This document shows positions 18,349 to 30,000 of a DNA stretch of 64,000 nucleotides, one piece after another. A program made the position numbers and the translations under genes. The notes under the pieces were generated by a model. The model ran no database searches, was not told the origin of the DNA, and was given only the letters and a program-made list of their open reading frames with translations. Origin of the DNA: Brachypodium distachyon (taxonomy: Eukaryota > Streptophyta > Magnoliopsida > Poales > Poaceae); contig NC_016132.3 of assembly GCF_000005505.3 (NCBI RefSeq), positions 34,548,914 through 34,612,913 on the forward strand, given 5' to 3'. The stretch's first letter is position 1. Each line of letters starts with the position of its first letter.

Positions 18349-18365
18349 TGGAAATGGTTATTTGT
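18349..18365. repeat. Target-site duplication of the LINE, 5'-end copy
   Basis: TGGAAATGGTTATTTGT, identical over 17 bp to 12711-12727. It fixes the 5' boundary of the insertion. Confidence 0.9.
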
Positions 18366-19196
18366 AGTTCCATCTTGTTGACACACTCATTATACGGACA
18401 AAATTGAATGTTGAAAATTCTGTTCCACTACCAGTCTGGATTTTATGGGACAATTTGATGCATAACTTAAAGTTATGTTATTTTTTGACTGAAAACTGTA
18501 GGAAAGATTCTACAGTATATATATATTCCCCAGAAAAATAAATACAGGGGAAAAAGGGAGCAAAGAAAAAAGAAAAAACTGGATTTTCTTCCTTCAATCT
18601 GATTTTTTCCCCATGCATGTACTCCGATAAACTAAACTTATTATGCACTAGATATAAAATCCTAACAGTCAAATGAATACCCCAGAAATCTAATGCTTAT
18701 CATCTTCTGGTTTTGTTTAAACATGCATGTCACCTTGACATAAGGAACGGGTATTGAGCCTGATGCTGCCAAAGTTGAGAGCATACGCTCTATACAATGT
18801 TTTTGTATTCTTTCTGTTCTGACTTATGTACCATTGTACTATTGAGGAACAACACATGGGAAAACCATTGAACAATCAAACAACTCTTCCTCCTAAATCA
18901 AATTTATTCCTCACAAGACATCGAGAAATAAAAATCTAAGTAGTGGCCAAGTGGGAGGGAGTGGTTGCAGTGCAAATGCTCGCAAAAGGTTGAATTCCTC
19001 GTGTTGTTATTCAATAAGCATATATGAGTACGAAAATAATGACAATAAGAAAAATATATCCAACGAGGTTGCAACTTCAAGAAGTCCAACTTTAGCCCAA
19101 TTTGATTCAATCAGCATGACACCCTAATTAATGAAGGCATGCCCTGTTACGATTTGTATGTAGACACACAGAACCACAGTCAAATCATATTGGATA
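18366..19196. other. Intergenic, nothing recognised
   Basis: AT-rich DNA without a supported gene, RNA or repeat. Confidence 0.4.
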
Positions 19197-19201
19197 ACTT
19201 A

Positions 19202-20015
19202 GGGCCTGTTTGGGAGGGCTCCATTCCACCTAAACTTCACTCCACCTCTAAACTCCACTCCATCTCAGCTCCACTTCACCTGATAAATGTGTTTGGCACA
19301 AAAATCAGCTCCACTCCACCTCTAAAATATCTTGGCACAAACATCACAGAACTTAGCAATTGCACAATTGGTGTGGATGCACTTTCGTGTAGGACCACAG
19401 AACCTAGCAATTGCCAATTGCAGAACCTAGCAATTCGCGGGATGGAGAAATCAACAAAGAACTTGCCCAGGCCGTGACAGACGAACACAGAGGGACGGAA
19501 GAGTAGGGGAAGTAGCGTTTTTGCTTCCGCAAAGGGCGGCCGCCGGACCACGAAGTGGCCCTCCACGCGGCGGCGGCGGCGCCACGGAGGAGCAGGAGCG
19601 GCGGACCTCCACGCGGCGGCGGCGGCGCCACGGAGGAGCAAGGGCGGCGGACCTACACGCGGCGACGGCGGCGCTACGAAGGAGCAGGGGCGGCGGGCTC
19701 TGCTAGGGCCGGAGATGCGCCGCCAATCCCGTCATGGGAGAAGTACAACTCGTACGGGGAGGAGCCGAGCAGGGAGATGAGGAATCAGGGAGGGTCTCGG
19801 GAGATAACGGTTCGGTCTTCATAATGGCATTGGTGGGTAATTAATCCCTACTTTAGGTGAAGTGGAGCAGGTGAAGCATCTATTTCTTTACTCCAGTAAA
19901 ATAAACTAGATGAGTGTACTGTTCCACTTCACCTGACACATGAAGTTTAGGGTGTTTGGGACAACTTCACATGCTTCACTGGTGAAGCTGTGAAGTGGAG
20001 CTGTACCAAACAGGC
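19202..20015. mobile_element. hAT-like MITE with GGGCCTGTTTGG ends
   Basis: The left end GGGCCTGTTTGG and right end CCAAACAGGC are inverted, and both are flanked by ACTTA (19197-19201 and 20016-20020). Subterminal regions are inverted and rich in CACTCCACC/GGTGAAGTGG motifs, a pattern common in grass hAT-type MITEs. The GC-rich core holds a 46-bp tandem repeat. The flanking duplication is 5 bp rather than the 8 bp expected for hAT, so the superfamily is tentative. Confidence 0.65.
19561..19698. repeat. 46-bp tandem repeat, three copies
   Basis: Units begin at 19561, 19607 and 19653 with CTCCACGCGG or CTACACGCGG and share GGAGGAGCA near the middle. They are GC-rich; because 46 is not divisible by 3 the frame changes in each copy, so this is not a protein repeat. 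Confidence 0.8.
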
Positions 20016-20289
20016 ACTTAATGCTAATAATACTTAAGTACAGTACAAGTGTACAACGTAAACAGTCCAAATCCTAAATTTGAAATTTCTAGAAACACAA
20101 CACCACTTTTGTTTCTTGAGTTAATTTGTTGCATGCCTTTCGGTATCGATCCTTTGCACAAAAAACTCCTCAGTCGTATCATAATTTTCTATTCATATTC
20201 ATGTTTATGCACGCATAAATTAACTACTCTTTGGTTACAGTAGAAAAATCTCGCAGATCCATGGTTAAGCCAAGAATACAAAAATTTAG

Positions 20290-21513
20290 TGAAAGGGAAA
20301 TCTTGCCCTTGTGTGGGTTTTAATGAATGATGACAACATGGTTGATGAACTAATGAGTTACACGGAGTGTTTCAGGTTTTAGTTCCTCAGAAGAATTGGT
20401 TTAACCAACATCGAAGACCCCTAAAAATTGAAGTACAGGTACTGGCTTGAAATATGAAGAACTCAGTGAAGAACGGTGAAGAACATGAAGCGTAGCATTC
20501 TTCATAGGTCTTTCCGTAGCTTTTTCTTCATTTGAGTATAGGAACGCCGTACTATTAAGGGGGGGTTTGAAGTGTGGACCTGGTTCAGGTGAAACCTATT
20601 CTTCGTGTTCAGCTTAGGCGAAAACCATTTTCTGTGTGAGTGTTTTTCGTCGGAATGAAGAATGAAGCATTTCAGGCTTCACAGAAACTTCCGCGTGAAG
20701 TCTTCACTCTGATTTCAAATGTGTTTGAAAATCTGTCGCTTTCGTGCTTGACCACCTAATCTAACCGTTGTGAGACAAAGAGATAAAATGTGAGCTGGAG
20801 TCTCAGAGATCACTTTATCCAACGGGTCACAACGGCTAGATAAGCCGTGGCCAAGGCTATATAAGATGACCCAACCCAAAGGAGTTCGGTGGTGATCCCC
20901 AGTGAGTTGTTTTGAAGAACACCAGATAAAACCCTTAGAGCTGAACTGAGCGTGAAGAATGGGATTCCCTCTCTAGCCGAGCACTTGAAACTTGTTACTC
21001 TTGGTGATTGGCATCACCTAGACGGTTAGGAGTCAGCGTTGAAAAGCAATCAAAGATTGTGATTTGTCATCAACCAGTCTGTGAAGGTCCGGAGATCACC
21101 TCAAGATCTACCACGAGTAACTGGGCGAGACTTAGGTCTTACCTCAGGAGAATTGGATGGACTTGTGTGTCCGCGAGTCTTGTGTGACTCAGCCCCTCAA
21201 CGGAGACGTAGGATTGTGCCAACAATCTGAACTTCAGAAAACAAATCCCTGTGTCTTCAGTCCTGGTGATTTCATTCCTCATCTTTTTACTCTCTGTTGA
21301 AGTATAATTGATTCTATTGTGTTCTGTCTTCATTGCTGCTGTTATAAACTTGTTCATCTTTTTTTTTTCCGCTGCTACTCTAAAATTGCTAAGTGTAATC
21401 CCTGTTGTTGAAGTACTGGGACTGTTTTCAGTCTTCGTCTTCATATTTTGAAGAAAGAATTAAAACTGGTCACATTCATCCCCAACCCCCTCTGTGACGT
21501 ACTCGATCTTTCA
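20290..21513 (+). mobile_element. Solo LTR of an LTR retrotransposon
   Basis: The 1224-bp element starts TGAAAGGGAAATC and ends GATCTTTCA (TG...CA) and is flanked by the 5-bp duplication TTTAG on both sides (20285-20289, 21514-21518). A TATA-like GGCTATATAAG lies at about 20857. No primer binding site or coding region follows, so the internal region was lost, presumably by LTR-LTR recombination. The parent family was not identified. Confidence 0.85.
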
Positions 21514-21518
21514 TTTAG

Positions 21519-22342
21519 TAACTACCACGCGCTACTCACAAAGACATATTTCCACGATCAAACAAAATCTGTCTTTTGTATCTTGGAAGGAAGGAATATC
21601 TGTCTCCATTACGCATTTCCCACGGAATAAGATGACACGCAGATTAATTTAGTTAGCATTTTGAGATTGCATCCACAAAGTGTCAGTAAAGGAAAACTAA
21701 CTCCAAATTAACTTATGTCACGGTACTCGCACCTAATATCAAATTTGTTTTGCAGTCATTTAGTCAAGATGGATAGCAGTAATTTACATATATGGATGAT
21801 ATCGCAATCCTTAATGTTTCATATGGATTTACTTTTGACGAATGTTTCATTGTGATTTAAATAATTAACCTTTGATGAGATTTAGTGCAATTAGGGCGAC
21901 TATGGTTGATCAAACATATAGAGAGGGAAAAAAACATTAACTAGAACTAGAATTCTTAGCTCACCTAACCCAATGAGGCAGGCATGGTACGTATCTGCCG
22001 TATGGATCAGATTAGGGTGAAGGCTGTATGGATCAATTTGTTGGTACAGGACGTAAGTATAAGAGATTTTCTACGCTCTTCGAGCACTATATATATACAT
22101 CCATTCTCATTTCGAATTTAACAAAAAACAAAAGGTGGTGCAAAAACCTCGAGCACTATGTATCAGGTCCATTATAGTGTTGAATCCTCGATATATACCA
22201 GTATACTCCATACGATTTATACATCTGGAACTCCATTTGTTCCCTTATCTCCAAATATCCGTCCCAGCCTATTCCTTTTTCACATCTCCTTAAGTCACTA
22301 GAAATGAAATTAATAATCTGCGGTGTTAAGTTTCACACTAAG
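21519..22342. other. Intergenic, nothing recognised
   Basis: AT-rich DNA between the solo LTR and the tRNA gene, with no supported feature. Confidence 0.4.
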
Positions 22343-22416
22343 GACCGCATAGCGCAGTGGATTAGCGCGTCTGACTTCGGATCAGAAGGTCGTGGGTTCG
22401 ACTCCCACTGTGGTCG
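22343..22416 (+). tRNA. tRNA-Arg(TCG): tRNA-Arg, anticodon TCG
   Basis: The 74-nt cloverleaf has acceptor strands GACCGCA and TGTGGTC, discriminator G, a D arm within TAGCGCAGTGG, anticodon stem TCTGA/TCAGA with loop CTTCGGA (anticodon TCG, reading CGA), and T arm GTGGGTTCGACTCCCAC. No intron and no encoded CCA are present, as expected for a nuclear tRNA gene. A T-rich run downstream (about 22433-22445) can serve as the polymerase III terminator. The internal A and B boxes (TAGCGCAGTGG, GGTTCGACTCC) are intact. Confidence 0.96.
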
Positions 22417-23266
22417 GTTGGTTATTTATTTTCCTTTTTTTCTTCCTTCAGATGTTCTCGTGGGAGTAGATGGATGCTGAAAACATGATTACCAAATATT
22501 CCATACCATGAATCTGACACTGATTATTTTGCTAAATTGCTGCACAAGTTTATGCACATATTTTGTACTAGCTTAGTATAAAATTGTATTAAATCTGAAA
22601 CACTTATTATGAATCAGAGAAAGTACTATTTTTTTTGGTACACACGTGTACTTATTTACAGTTGAATGATGTACGCCACGTCTCTACAAACTAGTAGTAG
22701 GCAGAAAAATGTATGTATATCACGTACGTACTGCATTAAAGCAAACACACCGAAATGAGACATGTAGCTACATGCAGCTAGCGCAGTGGAGGCCGGTAGC
22801 CATCTGTCACCGCGAAGAGCTTGCAATTGCGCCACACCGAACTCCACGACACGATATCTCTGACCCGTCCCAAAAGACCGTTTGTTTCACCTTTATGCAA
22901 ACTAACGAAAGGAAATTAAGGAGTAATTTGCAGCCGAAACTTTGTTAGCGCACCACACCGCTGGAGCTCGGCACGTAGTTGTTGTAGCGTTCCTCGAGTA
23001 TGCCGAAAACAGATGCTGCCTATTCCCATGAAATGAAAACAAGACATGGCACGATGATGATGATCGATCAGGCCCTGTATTCAGTAAAGGGCCCAAGCTA
23101 GGAGGCAAGGAGAAGTTGGGCAGCCATGAACGAGGCATGAATGCTATTGCTCCTTATCTCAACTGAGGACGAGCATGAAGGTTTTGCTAAAAAAAAGAAA
23201 CAAGAAGAACAAGGCGGCACAATTGATACAAGCATCACCCTGTGTATGGATCATTGTTCCAAACTA
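22417..23266. other. Intergenic, nothing recognised
   Basis: No supported gene. The phrase CCCGTCCCAAAAGAC near 22866 recurs near 23911 in the upstream region of the MATH gene, a possible remnant of a local repeat. Confidence 0.35.
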
Positions 23267-23348
23267 CTCCTTCCGTGCTGAAATAAGTGACATGGATTTG
23301 TATAAGAAGCAATACAAATCAACGTCATTTATTTCGTGACGGAGGGAG
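23267..23348. mobile_element. Stowaway MITE
   Basis: The ends CTCCTTCCGT and ACGGAGGGAG are inverted and flanked by TA. The internal arms ATACAAATCAACGTCA and TGACATGGATTTGTAT pair. Confidence 0.85.
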
Positions 23349-23822
23349 TATTTTAATTTTATCTTAGCCTAGTAAGAGGTTGGTTTGTGCACATGTCGAA
23401 GAAATGAATCTACTTCACATCTTACGACTTACTACATGCCAAGTTTTAGTGCACGTCATAAGTTCTCTGCAAACATTTATATTTTTGTGACATATAAAAA
23501 AACAAGTAATATATATTTTGAGCTTCTCATCTCCATAACATTATACAGACAAAAAGTCAACATATTTTCTCATGAAAATTTACATGTACATATTCCATTC
23601 TAATATCATTTACATGGGGTTTTGGGGGATTTTTTTTTAAATGGTTTGAATGTTTGTATGTTCTTTAAAAATAGAATATCATGTATGGCTAGAGGGTTTT
23701 TTGCTTCTTTTTTTTGCGAAGTCTATAGAGGTTTTCTATTAAAGAGAATTTATCCACATGTTAAACGTAACCATTGGTTGTCTACTCTCTTCTGGCAAAA
23801 ACAAAAAAATTGGATATCTACT

Positions 23823-23842
23823 CTCTCTCTCTCTCTCTCATT
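23823..23842. repeat. CT microsatellite
   Basis: About ten CT units, some 700 bp upstream of the MATH protein start codon. Confidence 0.8.
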
Positions 23843-24543
23843 TTTACAAGTCCTTTGGTTATCTACTCTGTACAAATTGTATTTCAATTTTTCGCTGGTT
23901 TTGATGTTTGGCCCGTCCCAAAAGACTGTACTGCCCTTCGTGCACCAAACAAACGGCTGCCTCCGAAAAGCAGGGCAGGGTTGAGCAAGCCACATCGCAT
24001 CTCCCCTTCGCCTCCATAAAACCCTCCTTGTGGGCTGTGGCGTAGTGGGGCGCCTCACGGGAGTTAGGGTTCAAGGGCAGGCGGCGACGAAGGCACCGCA
24101 TCTGCGCGAGGTATGATCCGCCCCCAAATCCCCCACCCCATTTCGTTTCTGTGAGATCGTGATTAGTGATCGTGTGAGCTGGGAAAAAAAGGAAAGAGAA
24201 GTGACCATTTTTCGGGAGTTTATTGTGGACGGTTTGGGGTTTCCTAATGCGAGTTCTTGGCTTTTTTTTTTTTTATAAGAGGGTTCTTTACCGATCATGA
24301 CAAAAGAAAAATCATTTCTTTTTTCAATGATCTGCTTTGTTTGTGGAGGCCGGAGGGATCTCTTGAATCTTATCTTCATTTTTGTTTCCGTGTAATTTTG
24401 AAGATTTCTGGGGAGAGGAAATGGTCCTTTGTTTCTCATGTGCACAACAACTCTGAATGTTGTAAATATATAATCGATTCATGTCGTGGTGATTGGTTTC
24501 GATTGCAGAGAATTCCTGGGGAGATCGAGGAAGTGCAAGAGCT

Positions 24544-26459
24544 ATGGGCAATTCGTGTGTTACTGGTGTGATTTCTGTCCAGCTTTGTTTTCGCTTCAAC
24601 TATTTGGATCCTTCCCTTCTATAAACAAGATTCAGACTGTCCCTTGTATGAACAAAAATCAGTTGTTCCGATAACGGCAGTTTATATTAACGCAACAAGA
24701 TGATGCTACAAAATAATAAATCAGAGAAGAGTTGAATTGTTGTACTAGAAGATAATCTAAATGTATTATGCCATGCAGAAGCAGATTTTCTGCCTTTTTG
24801 GCCAAAACTCCTACGGTAGCATGTTAGGGATCACTCATCACAGATAACTGGGAAAGAGGTGTTTATTTACACTGGCGTATCAACCGCCTTTTTTACAGCT
24901 GTTTTGACTCCGTAGACTGTAGTTCTAACTTGAGCTGCTACTGTGATCTAACTGTGATGATGTTACCTTGTTTTTAGTGAAATCCAACGATCCAGAGTTT
25001 TATCGTGATGGGCAGCCAACGTTCAAGTGGAGGATCGATGGTTTCTCCTCGCTGCTTGCTAAGGATCAAGGATGGACCTGCTCCAGTGTGTTTGAGATCA
25101 GGGGGCATAGCTGGTGCAATTAACATGCTAGTATTTCTTTTTATCTATTCTTACAGAGTGGCTTGATGCATGTCATGAACACACTTGTTTGTTGTCTCTC
25201 TCTTGCAGGTACTTGCAACTGAACCCAAGGGACACAAAGAGTGATGACACCGATGAATATGTTTCTCTTAGGCTTGAGCTGTCCCAAACATCTGTGAGAT
25301 CCGACACGGTCGTGGAGACATATTTCAAGTTCTTGATATATGACCAGTCATATGGAAAGCACCATCAACAGAATGGTAACTTGGCAAATTGTGCAATCCT
25401 GAAAAAGGAATCTGGTTCTTTAACCTTCCTAAGCTAGTCGGCTACTAGAATCATAACCTGTTTCACAAAGAGAAAAACATCAGTTCAAACAAAAGAGAAT
25501 AAGCGTCAGTTCTCTATTTATATATGCCCTACATTTTGATATTTTGTACGCAGTGAACCACAAATTTCAGCCTACAAGTACAAGCTCTGGGACCTCATGC
25601 CTGATCCCCCTCACGAAACTCAAGGAGCAGTCCTCTGGATTCCTCGTCAACAACTGCTGTGTTTTCGGTGTTGAGTTCGGCGCAGTTGTCACTGTTAAAG
25701 CTAATGGTGCGTCAGAGACACTGTTTGTTCAGAAGGTTAACAGCATCTGCAGTGATCCCAAAGTCTACACCTGGAACATTGACGACTTCTTTGCATTGAA
25801 GAGCCCAAACAACTCTCCAGAGTTTGAGCTCTGTGGACACAAATGGTGATACTGTCTTGAATTTCAATGCTTAACATGTTAATGTCAAAATTCGTTATTT
25901 GTCACTGGTTTTATACATGATCGAATTCCACTTTAACATAAAGGCTGCCATATATACTAACTCACTGTATACCACGTAAAAAAAAGACCATTGCAGTTCT
26001 TACTGATGGTTGGTGGAAGTAACTATGTGATGCTCTCCGATTTTCAGGTTCATCACCATCTATCCATCTGGAGCCGATAAGGATGAGAACTACCTCTCTT
26101 TGTTCCTGGGCATGAAGACGCCAGATACGCAGAATGCAAAGCTGGTAGAATTGAGCATAATGATCAAAGACCAGGAAACTGGCAAGCACCGGAAAGCAAA
26201 AGGTTAGCTCTTTTTCGCTCAACTAATGGACTGGTGCTCAGATACTAAATAAATAATTATCATCACATTTCCTGATTGACACACTGTTTTTTGTTGACCT
26301 CTAGGCCGGCGCCAATTCTCAAAGAAATCCCCCTCATGGGGATGGCACAAGTTCATATTGCTGGAAGATTTCAAGGACTCATCAAATGGTTATCTTGTGA
26401 AAACAAAGTGTTGCATCGAAGCTCAAGTCGCAATCATTGGTTCCTCCCAGATGGAGTAG
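24544..26459 (+). CDS. Protein with two MATH (TRAF-like) domains
   Basis: Six coding exons (24544-24565, 24978-25113, 25209-25375, 25554-25845, 26048-26202, 26305-26459) give 308 residues with GT-AG borders and consistent phases. A noncoding first exon probably ends at about 24110 (GCGCGAG|GTATGA). MATH 1 spans about residues 16-158 (TFKWRIDGFSSLL opening, then RGHSWYLQLNPRD). MATH 2 spans about 179-303 (VYTWNIDDFF opening, then CGHKWFITIYPSG). There is no BTB, protease or RING domain, so it belongs to the plant MATH-only group, whose members act as protein-binding adaptors. The short first coding exon supplies MGNSCVTV, resembling the acylated N termini of plant CDPKs (Gly2, Cys5); membrane attachment is inferred. 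It converges with CRSH, the two stop codons being about 500 bp apart. Confidence 0.88.
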
Positions 26460-26956
26460 ATTATTTATCCTCGGCATATATATGCTCATGTCTGTTTAAA
26501 TTGTCTGTGGTTGGACTGAATTAGGATTCTGCCTCCGTATCTTTGTTTGTTTGCTTGTGTTTGAACTACTAAATTTAGCTTCCAAAAAAAAACTATTGAA
26601 CGTGTCAATCCCAAATAAAGATTCAGAAATGGGTTTGTTTCTTAGGTTGGTCATGTCTTGCTGGGAGGTCTCGTGCAGAGTGGCCAACTTTTAATAAGTA
26701 GTAAGTAGTACCGAAGCATATCCATATTAATACTTGTAATTGGCAAGTATGTACAACACAGCTAGCTTCTGGTACAGTGTGGAGAACAACCTCAACTTTT
26801 CAAGACTTTGCTCTATAACTTTACATACAATCAGCAAGTATGTACAATAAAATGATGTGATCACATCTCAATGCAGTATGCACCAACATCAAACTGCAAC
26901 AAGTTGGTGATTTGGTTGGTTTCAATTGGTTCAATTCCTTCAAAAAAAAATCCACT
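26460..26956. other. Convergent 3' regions of MATH and CRSH genes
   Basis: Contains the 3' untranslated regions of two convergent genes; no further feature seen. Confidence 0.4.
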
Positions 26957-29642
26957 TCAGATCACTAGCAGTTTGTCGCCGAGCTCCTTGCGGTAAAAGT
27001 GAATGAGACCTGCGCTGTCGATCATTTGCAGCTTATCCTTTAGTATCTTTGTGTAGTGGTCATCCCTGTCCTCCAAGCTTCTCATCAACTCAACCTGATA
27101 ACCAGAAACAATTCAATGGTATCAGAAACTGTGTGCCCCAACGAGCAATTTCCAGAATAAGGAAGGGCAAGAATAATTCATCAACAATAGAAGTTGTACG
27201 GAACCCACCTGTCTCTGGAATGACTCAAATTCGTCGAAGCTCAGGGATCCGTCACTGTTTGCATCAAGGAGATGCATTAGCTCCATAGCATCCTTGTCCC
27301 CGGCACCAAGATCTTCCATCACCTCTGTGAGCTCCTCTATGCTGATCCTCCCATCCCCATTTTTATCTAGCAGGCAGAAAGCCTGGTTCTTGCATTCACC
27401 GCCCTGAGAATCACTAGCTGGGAGGTCTCGAAGGCGCAGAGCTGCCAACTCTGCCGCGGCCAACATAATAGCCTTGAGCCTTTTAGCCTGAGAAAAAAAA
27501 AATCAAGGAATGCTGATTCTTAGTCATGCCCCCCAAAAATTCTTTCAGCTTAGTCTAAAAAAGGTATAAAAATATTGTTCCAGCATTACATGATAAAATC
27601 TCTTTGATCAACCATCAGTAGACAAGTGTATCAATTTGCAACATAAACAAAACCTGGTCATTACCATCTAGGTTGTGAGCTCTGAACTAACTGTTTATGG
27701 CCCAATGACAAACTTGGTAAGAAGCCTCATATGCAAGATCTATTTTAGGCAAACCTTGGAGGAAGTAGCATTAAATATAACTCAACAAGTCTGTAGATTT
27801 TTTTGGTTCACTGGTTACAGCAAAATACTTATCTAGTATGTTCGAAAGCTACTTCCAGTGTGCCTTATAAAATCCAAAGGTTGTCTGTACTGGAAAAGTG
27901 GAAAGGAATGAACAGAATGAGAATTAGGCAGATGTGGCACCTCTCCAGGATCAGTAAGACCACCCTTGTAGAGAGAGTGAGACGCTTCTCCACCAATGGC
28001 AATTATGTGCATCTCCTTGGTGCGTATTTGTATCTCCATTAGTGGCCTTGTCTTTCCAGGTTCACTTACATCGATTGCCACATGCAGGCTTTGATAGCCA
28101 TTTCTTTTTGGCCGTGTGACATAGTCCTTTGTCCTACCTGGTACTTCCTTCCAAAGAGTTCGAATGATTTCATGTGTCCTGTAACAGGCCCTGGGGCCCC
28201 AGTCGCATGATCCAACATCACATCGAGGGTCCAAGATTACCCGTAAACCAAGTATGTCATTTACTTCTTCTGGTTTCCGACCATCTTTTACTAACTTCTT
28301 CATAGTACTGAAACGGCTTTTGTACCGCCCTTCGACTGATATGTCCTGCACAATCTTGTTCAGCTCGTCATCAGATTTCAGTGCCTGAATCAACTGCTCC
28401 TTGTAGGCTTTTATCAAGAACTTGCACTCGGCTTCTCGGTTCCTCAACCATTGATCGACATGGTCATATGAATGAGGAAACAAGTACCGAAATGAAAGAT
28501 CCTCTAACTCCAGTGATAGATCGCCCGCCCCAACAGCATGGGCAAGTGGGGCATATATCTTCATTACTTCAAGAGATTTTATCCTCTGAAGATGCTTGGG
28601 GAGGTACTCAAGGTGTCGCATCGTGTCGAGCTTCAGAGCAAGCTCCAAGATTACCGCACGGATGTCGTAGTACGAAAGAAAGAACTTTCTCAACGCGCTC
28701 ACACTTTCATCGTTCAAGATGTCAACCTTCGAAGGAGCAAGCTTAAGCCTTAAGCTCTCGTGCAGTAAGTCAGCTATGCCAGTCCCAATTTGCTCTTTTA
28801 CATCACTCATGTTTATAGCTCCCGCATCAAGCGCTTTCCTCAGTATGCCGGCTGAAATAACTTCCGCGTCCATCTGCCATCATGCATACAACAACAATGG
28901 GAAAGCCCTGTTAAACATGAGATCTTAAGAGCAGATGAATAAACGAAAATAATGCTTAACTGCATTATGAAAAAAAAAACAGTGCGAATCTCTTATGAAT
29001 CACCATAACCTTATAGGAAAATGGAGGTGATCAGAAATTGGTAAAACAAAAAATCAACCAGGGATCAGTAGTCCGAGATAAACACTGACCATCAGTACTG
29101 TCAGTTCAATTATTACAATGATGCCCTCTAATCATGGTAGGAAATACGAATGAGCAATCAAATGGAAAGCATGATCCAAACAATAGCATTCCCTGACATA
29201 AAACTGGAGATGAACAGAGGTGGCGGTGCTATAGGGTCGCGGGCTCGGTAAGTACCTGGAGGTCGGCGAGGGTCGCGGCCACGGCGAGGGCTCGCGAGAG
29301 GGCCCGGCCGCCATCGCCATCGCCGCCGCCGCGGAGGGCGGGGAGGGCCAGCTTGAGCGCGCGGAAGAGGAGGCGCGACGAGGAGGTGGTCGCCAGCCCC
29401 TCCCCCATCCGCCCCGTCAGCTCGTTGAACGTGCCCACCAGCTCCGCCACCAGCCGCCCTCCCCCCTCCGCCGGGGTCCATGACGACGACGAGGAGGTGG
29501 ACGGGGCTGAGGAGGAAGTGGAAGCGGCAGAGGCGGGGAGGCGCAGGCGGTGAAGGCGAAGCGGGCTGGGGCTGGGGCGCGGGCGCAGGCCGAGGCGGTG
29601 CTGGTGGCCGCCGGCGGGGACGGCAGCGGCGGCGGTCGCCAT
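26957..29642 (-). CDS. CRSH: Calcium-activated RelA/SpoT homolog, (p)ppGpp synthetase
   Basis: Four exons on the minus strand (29642-29256, 28873-27941, 27487-27209, 27094-26957), all phase 0, give 578 residues, close to known CRSH proteins. The N terminus is rich in Ala, Ser and Arg, as a chloroplast transit peptide should be. The SpoT-like HD region (about 130-250) lacks the His-Asp pair: where hydrolases have LLHD it reads ADLLHESLRL, so ppGpp hydrolysis is unlikely. The synthetase domain (about 310-430) keeps RYKSRFSTMKK, DILGLRVI and RPKRNGYQSLH (Tyr389). Two C-terminal EF hands have loops starting at Asp481 (DKNGDGRISIEE) and Asp515 (DANSDGSLSFDE), which in this family make alarmone synthesis Ca2+ dependent. 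It converges with the MATH gene downstream. Confidence 0.97.
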
Positions 29643-29883
29643 GGGTGGGGGCCCGCCTCGCGGGATGGATTGGGAGCCACTGGCTCGCGCTTTGCCACGT
29701 AGGATTCCTTGGCCGCGCGGGAAGAGATGGGTTTTTGATCCGAGGTTCGCTGCTTGTTCACTTCACGCCAAGTGCGGCCACATTCTGAAATTCAACTTTT
29801 CAAATTTTAAATATTGCGAAACAAAATTAAAAAAACATGGCCATATATCAGGTTATATGACATATATGCATGCAAAATCATTA
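29643..29883. other. CRSH 5' flank
   Basis: GC-rich for about 100 bp upstream of the CRSH start codon, then AT-rich. The promoter must lie here; no clear TATA box was seen. Confidence 0.35.
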
Positions 29884-30000
29884 CTTTCTCCGTCCAACAA
29901 AGAATGTCTCAATTTTGATTAAATTTTAATACATCTATACCGTAAGTAGATACATCCAAATTTTGACAAATTTGAGACATCTTTTGTTGGATGGAGGGAG
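29884..30000. mobile_element. Stowaway MITE
   Basis: The left end CTTTCTCCGTCCAACAAAG and the right end CTTTTGTTGGATGGAGGGAG are inverted and TA-flanked. It is related to the copy at 44404-44527 (ATGTCTCAA/TTGAGACAT arms). Confidence 0.85.
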
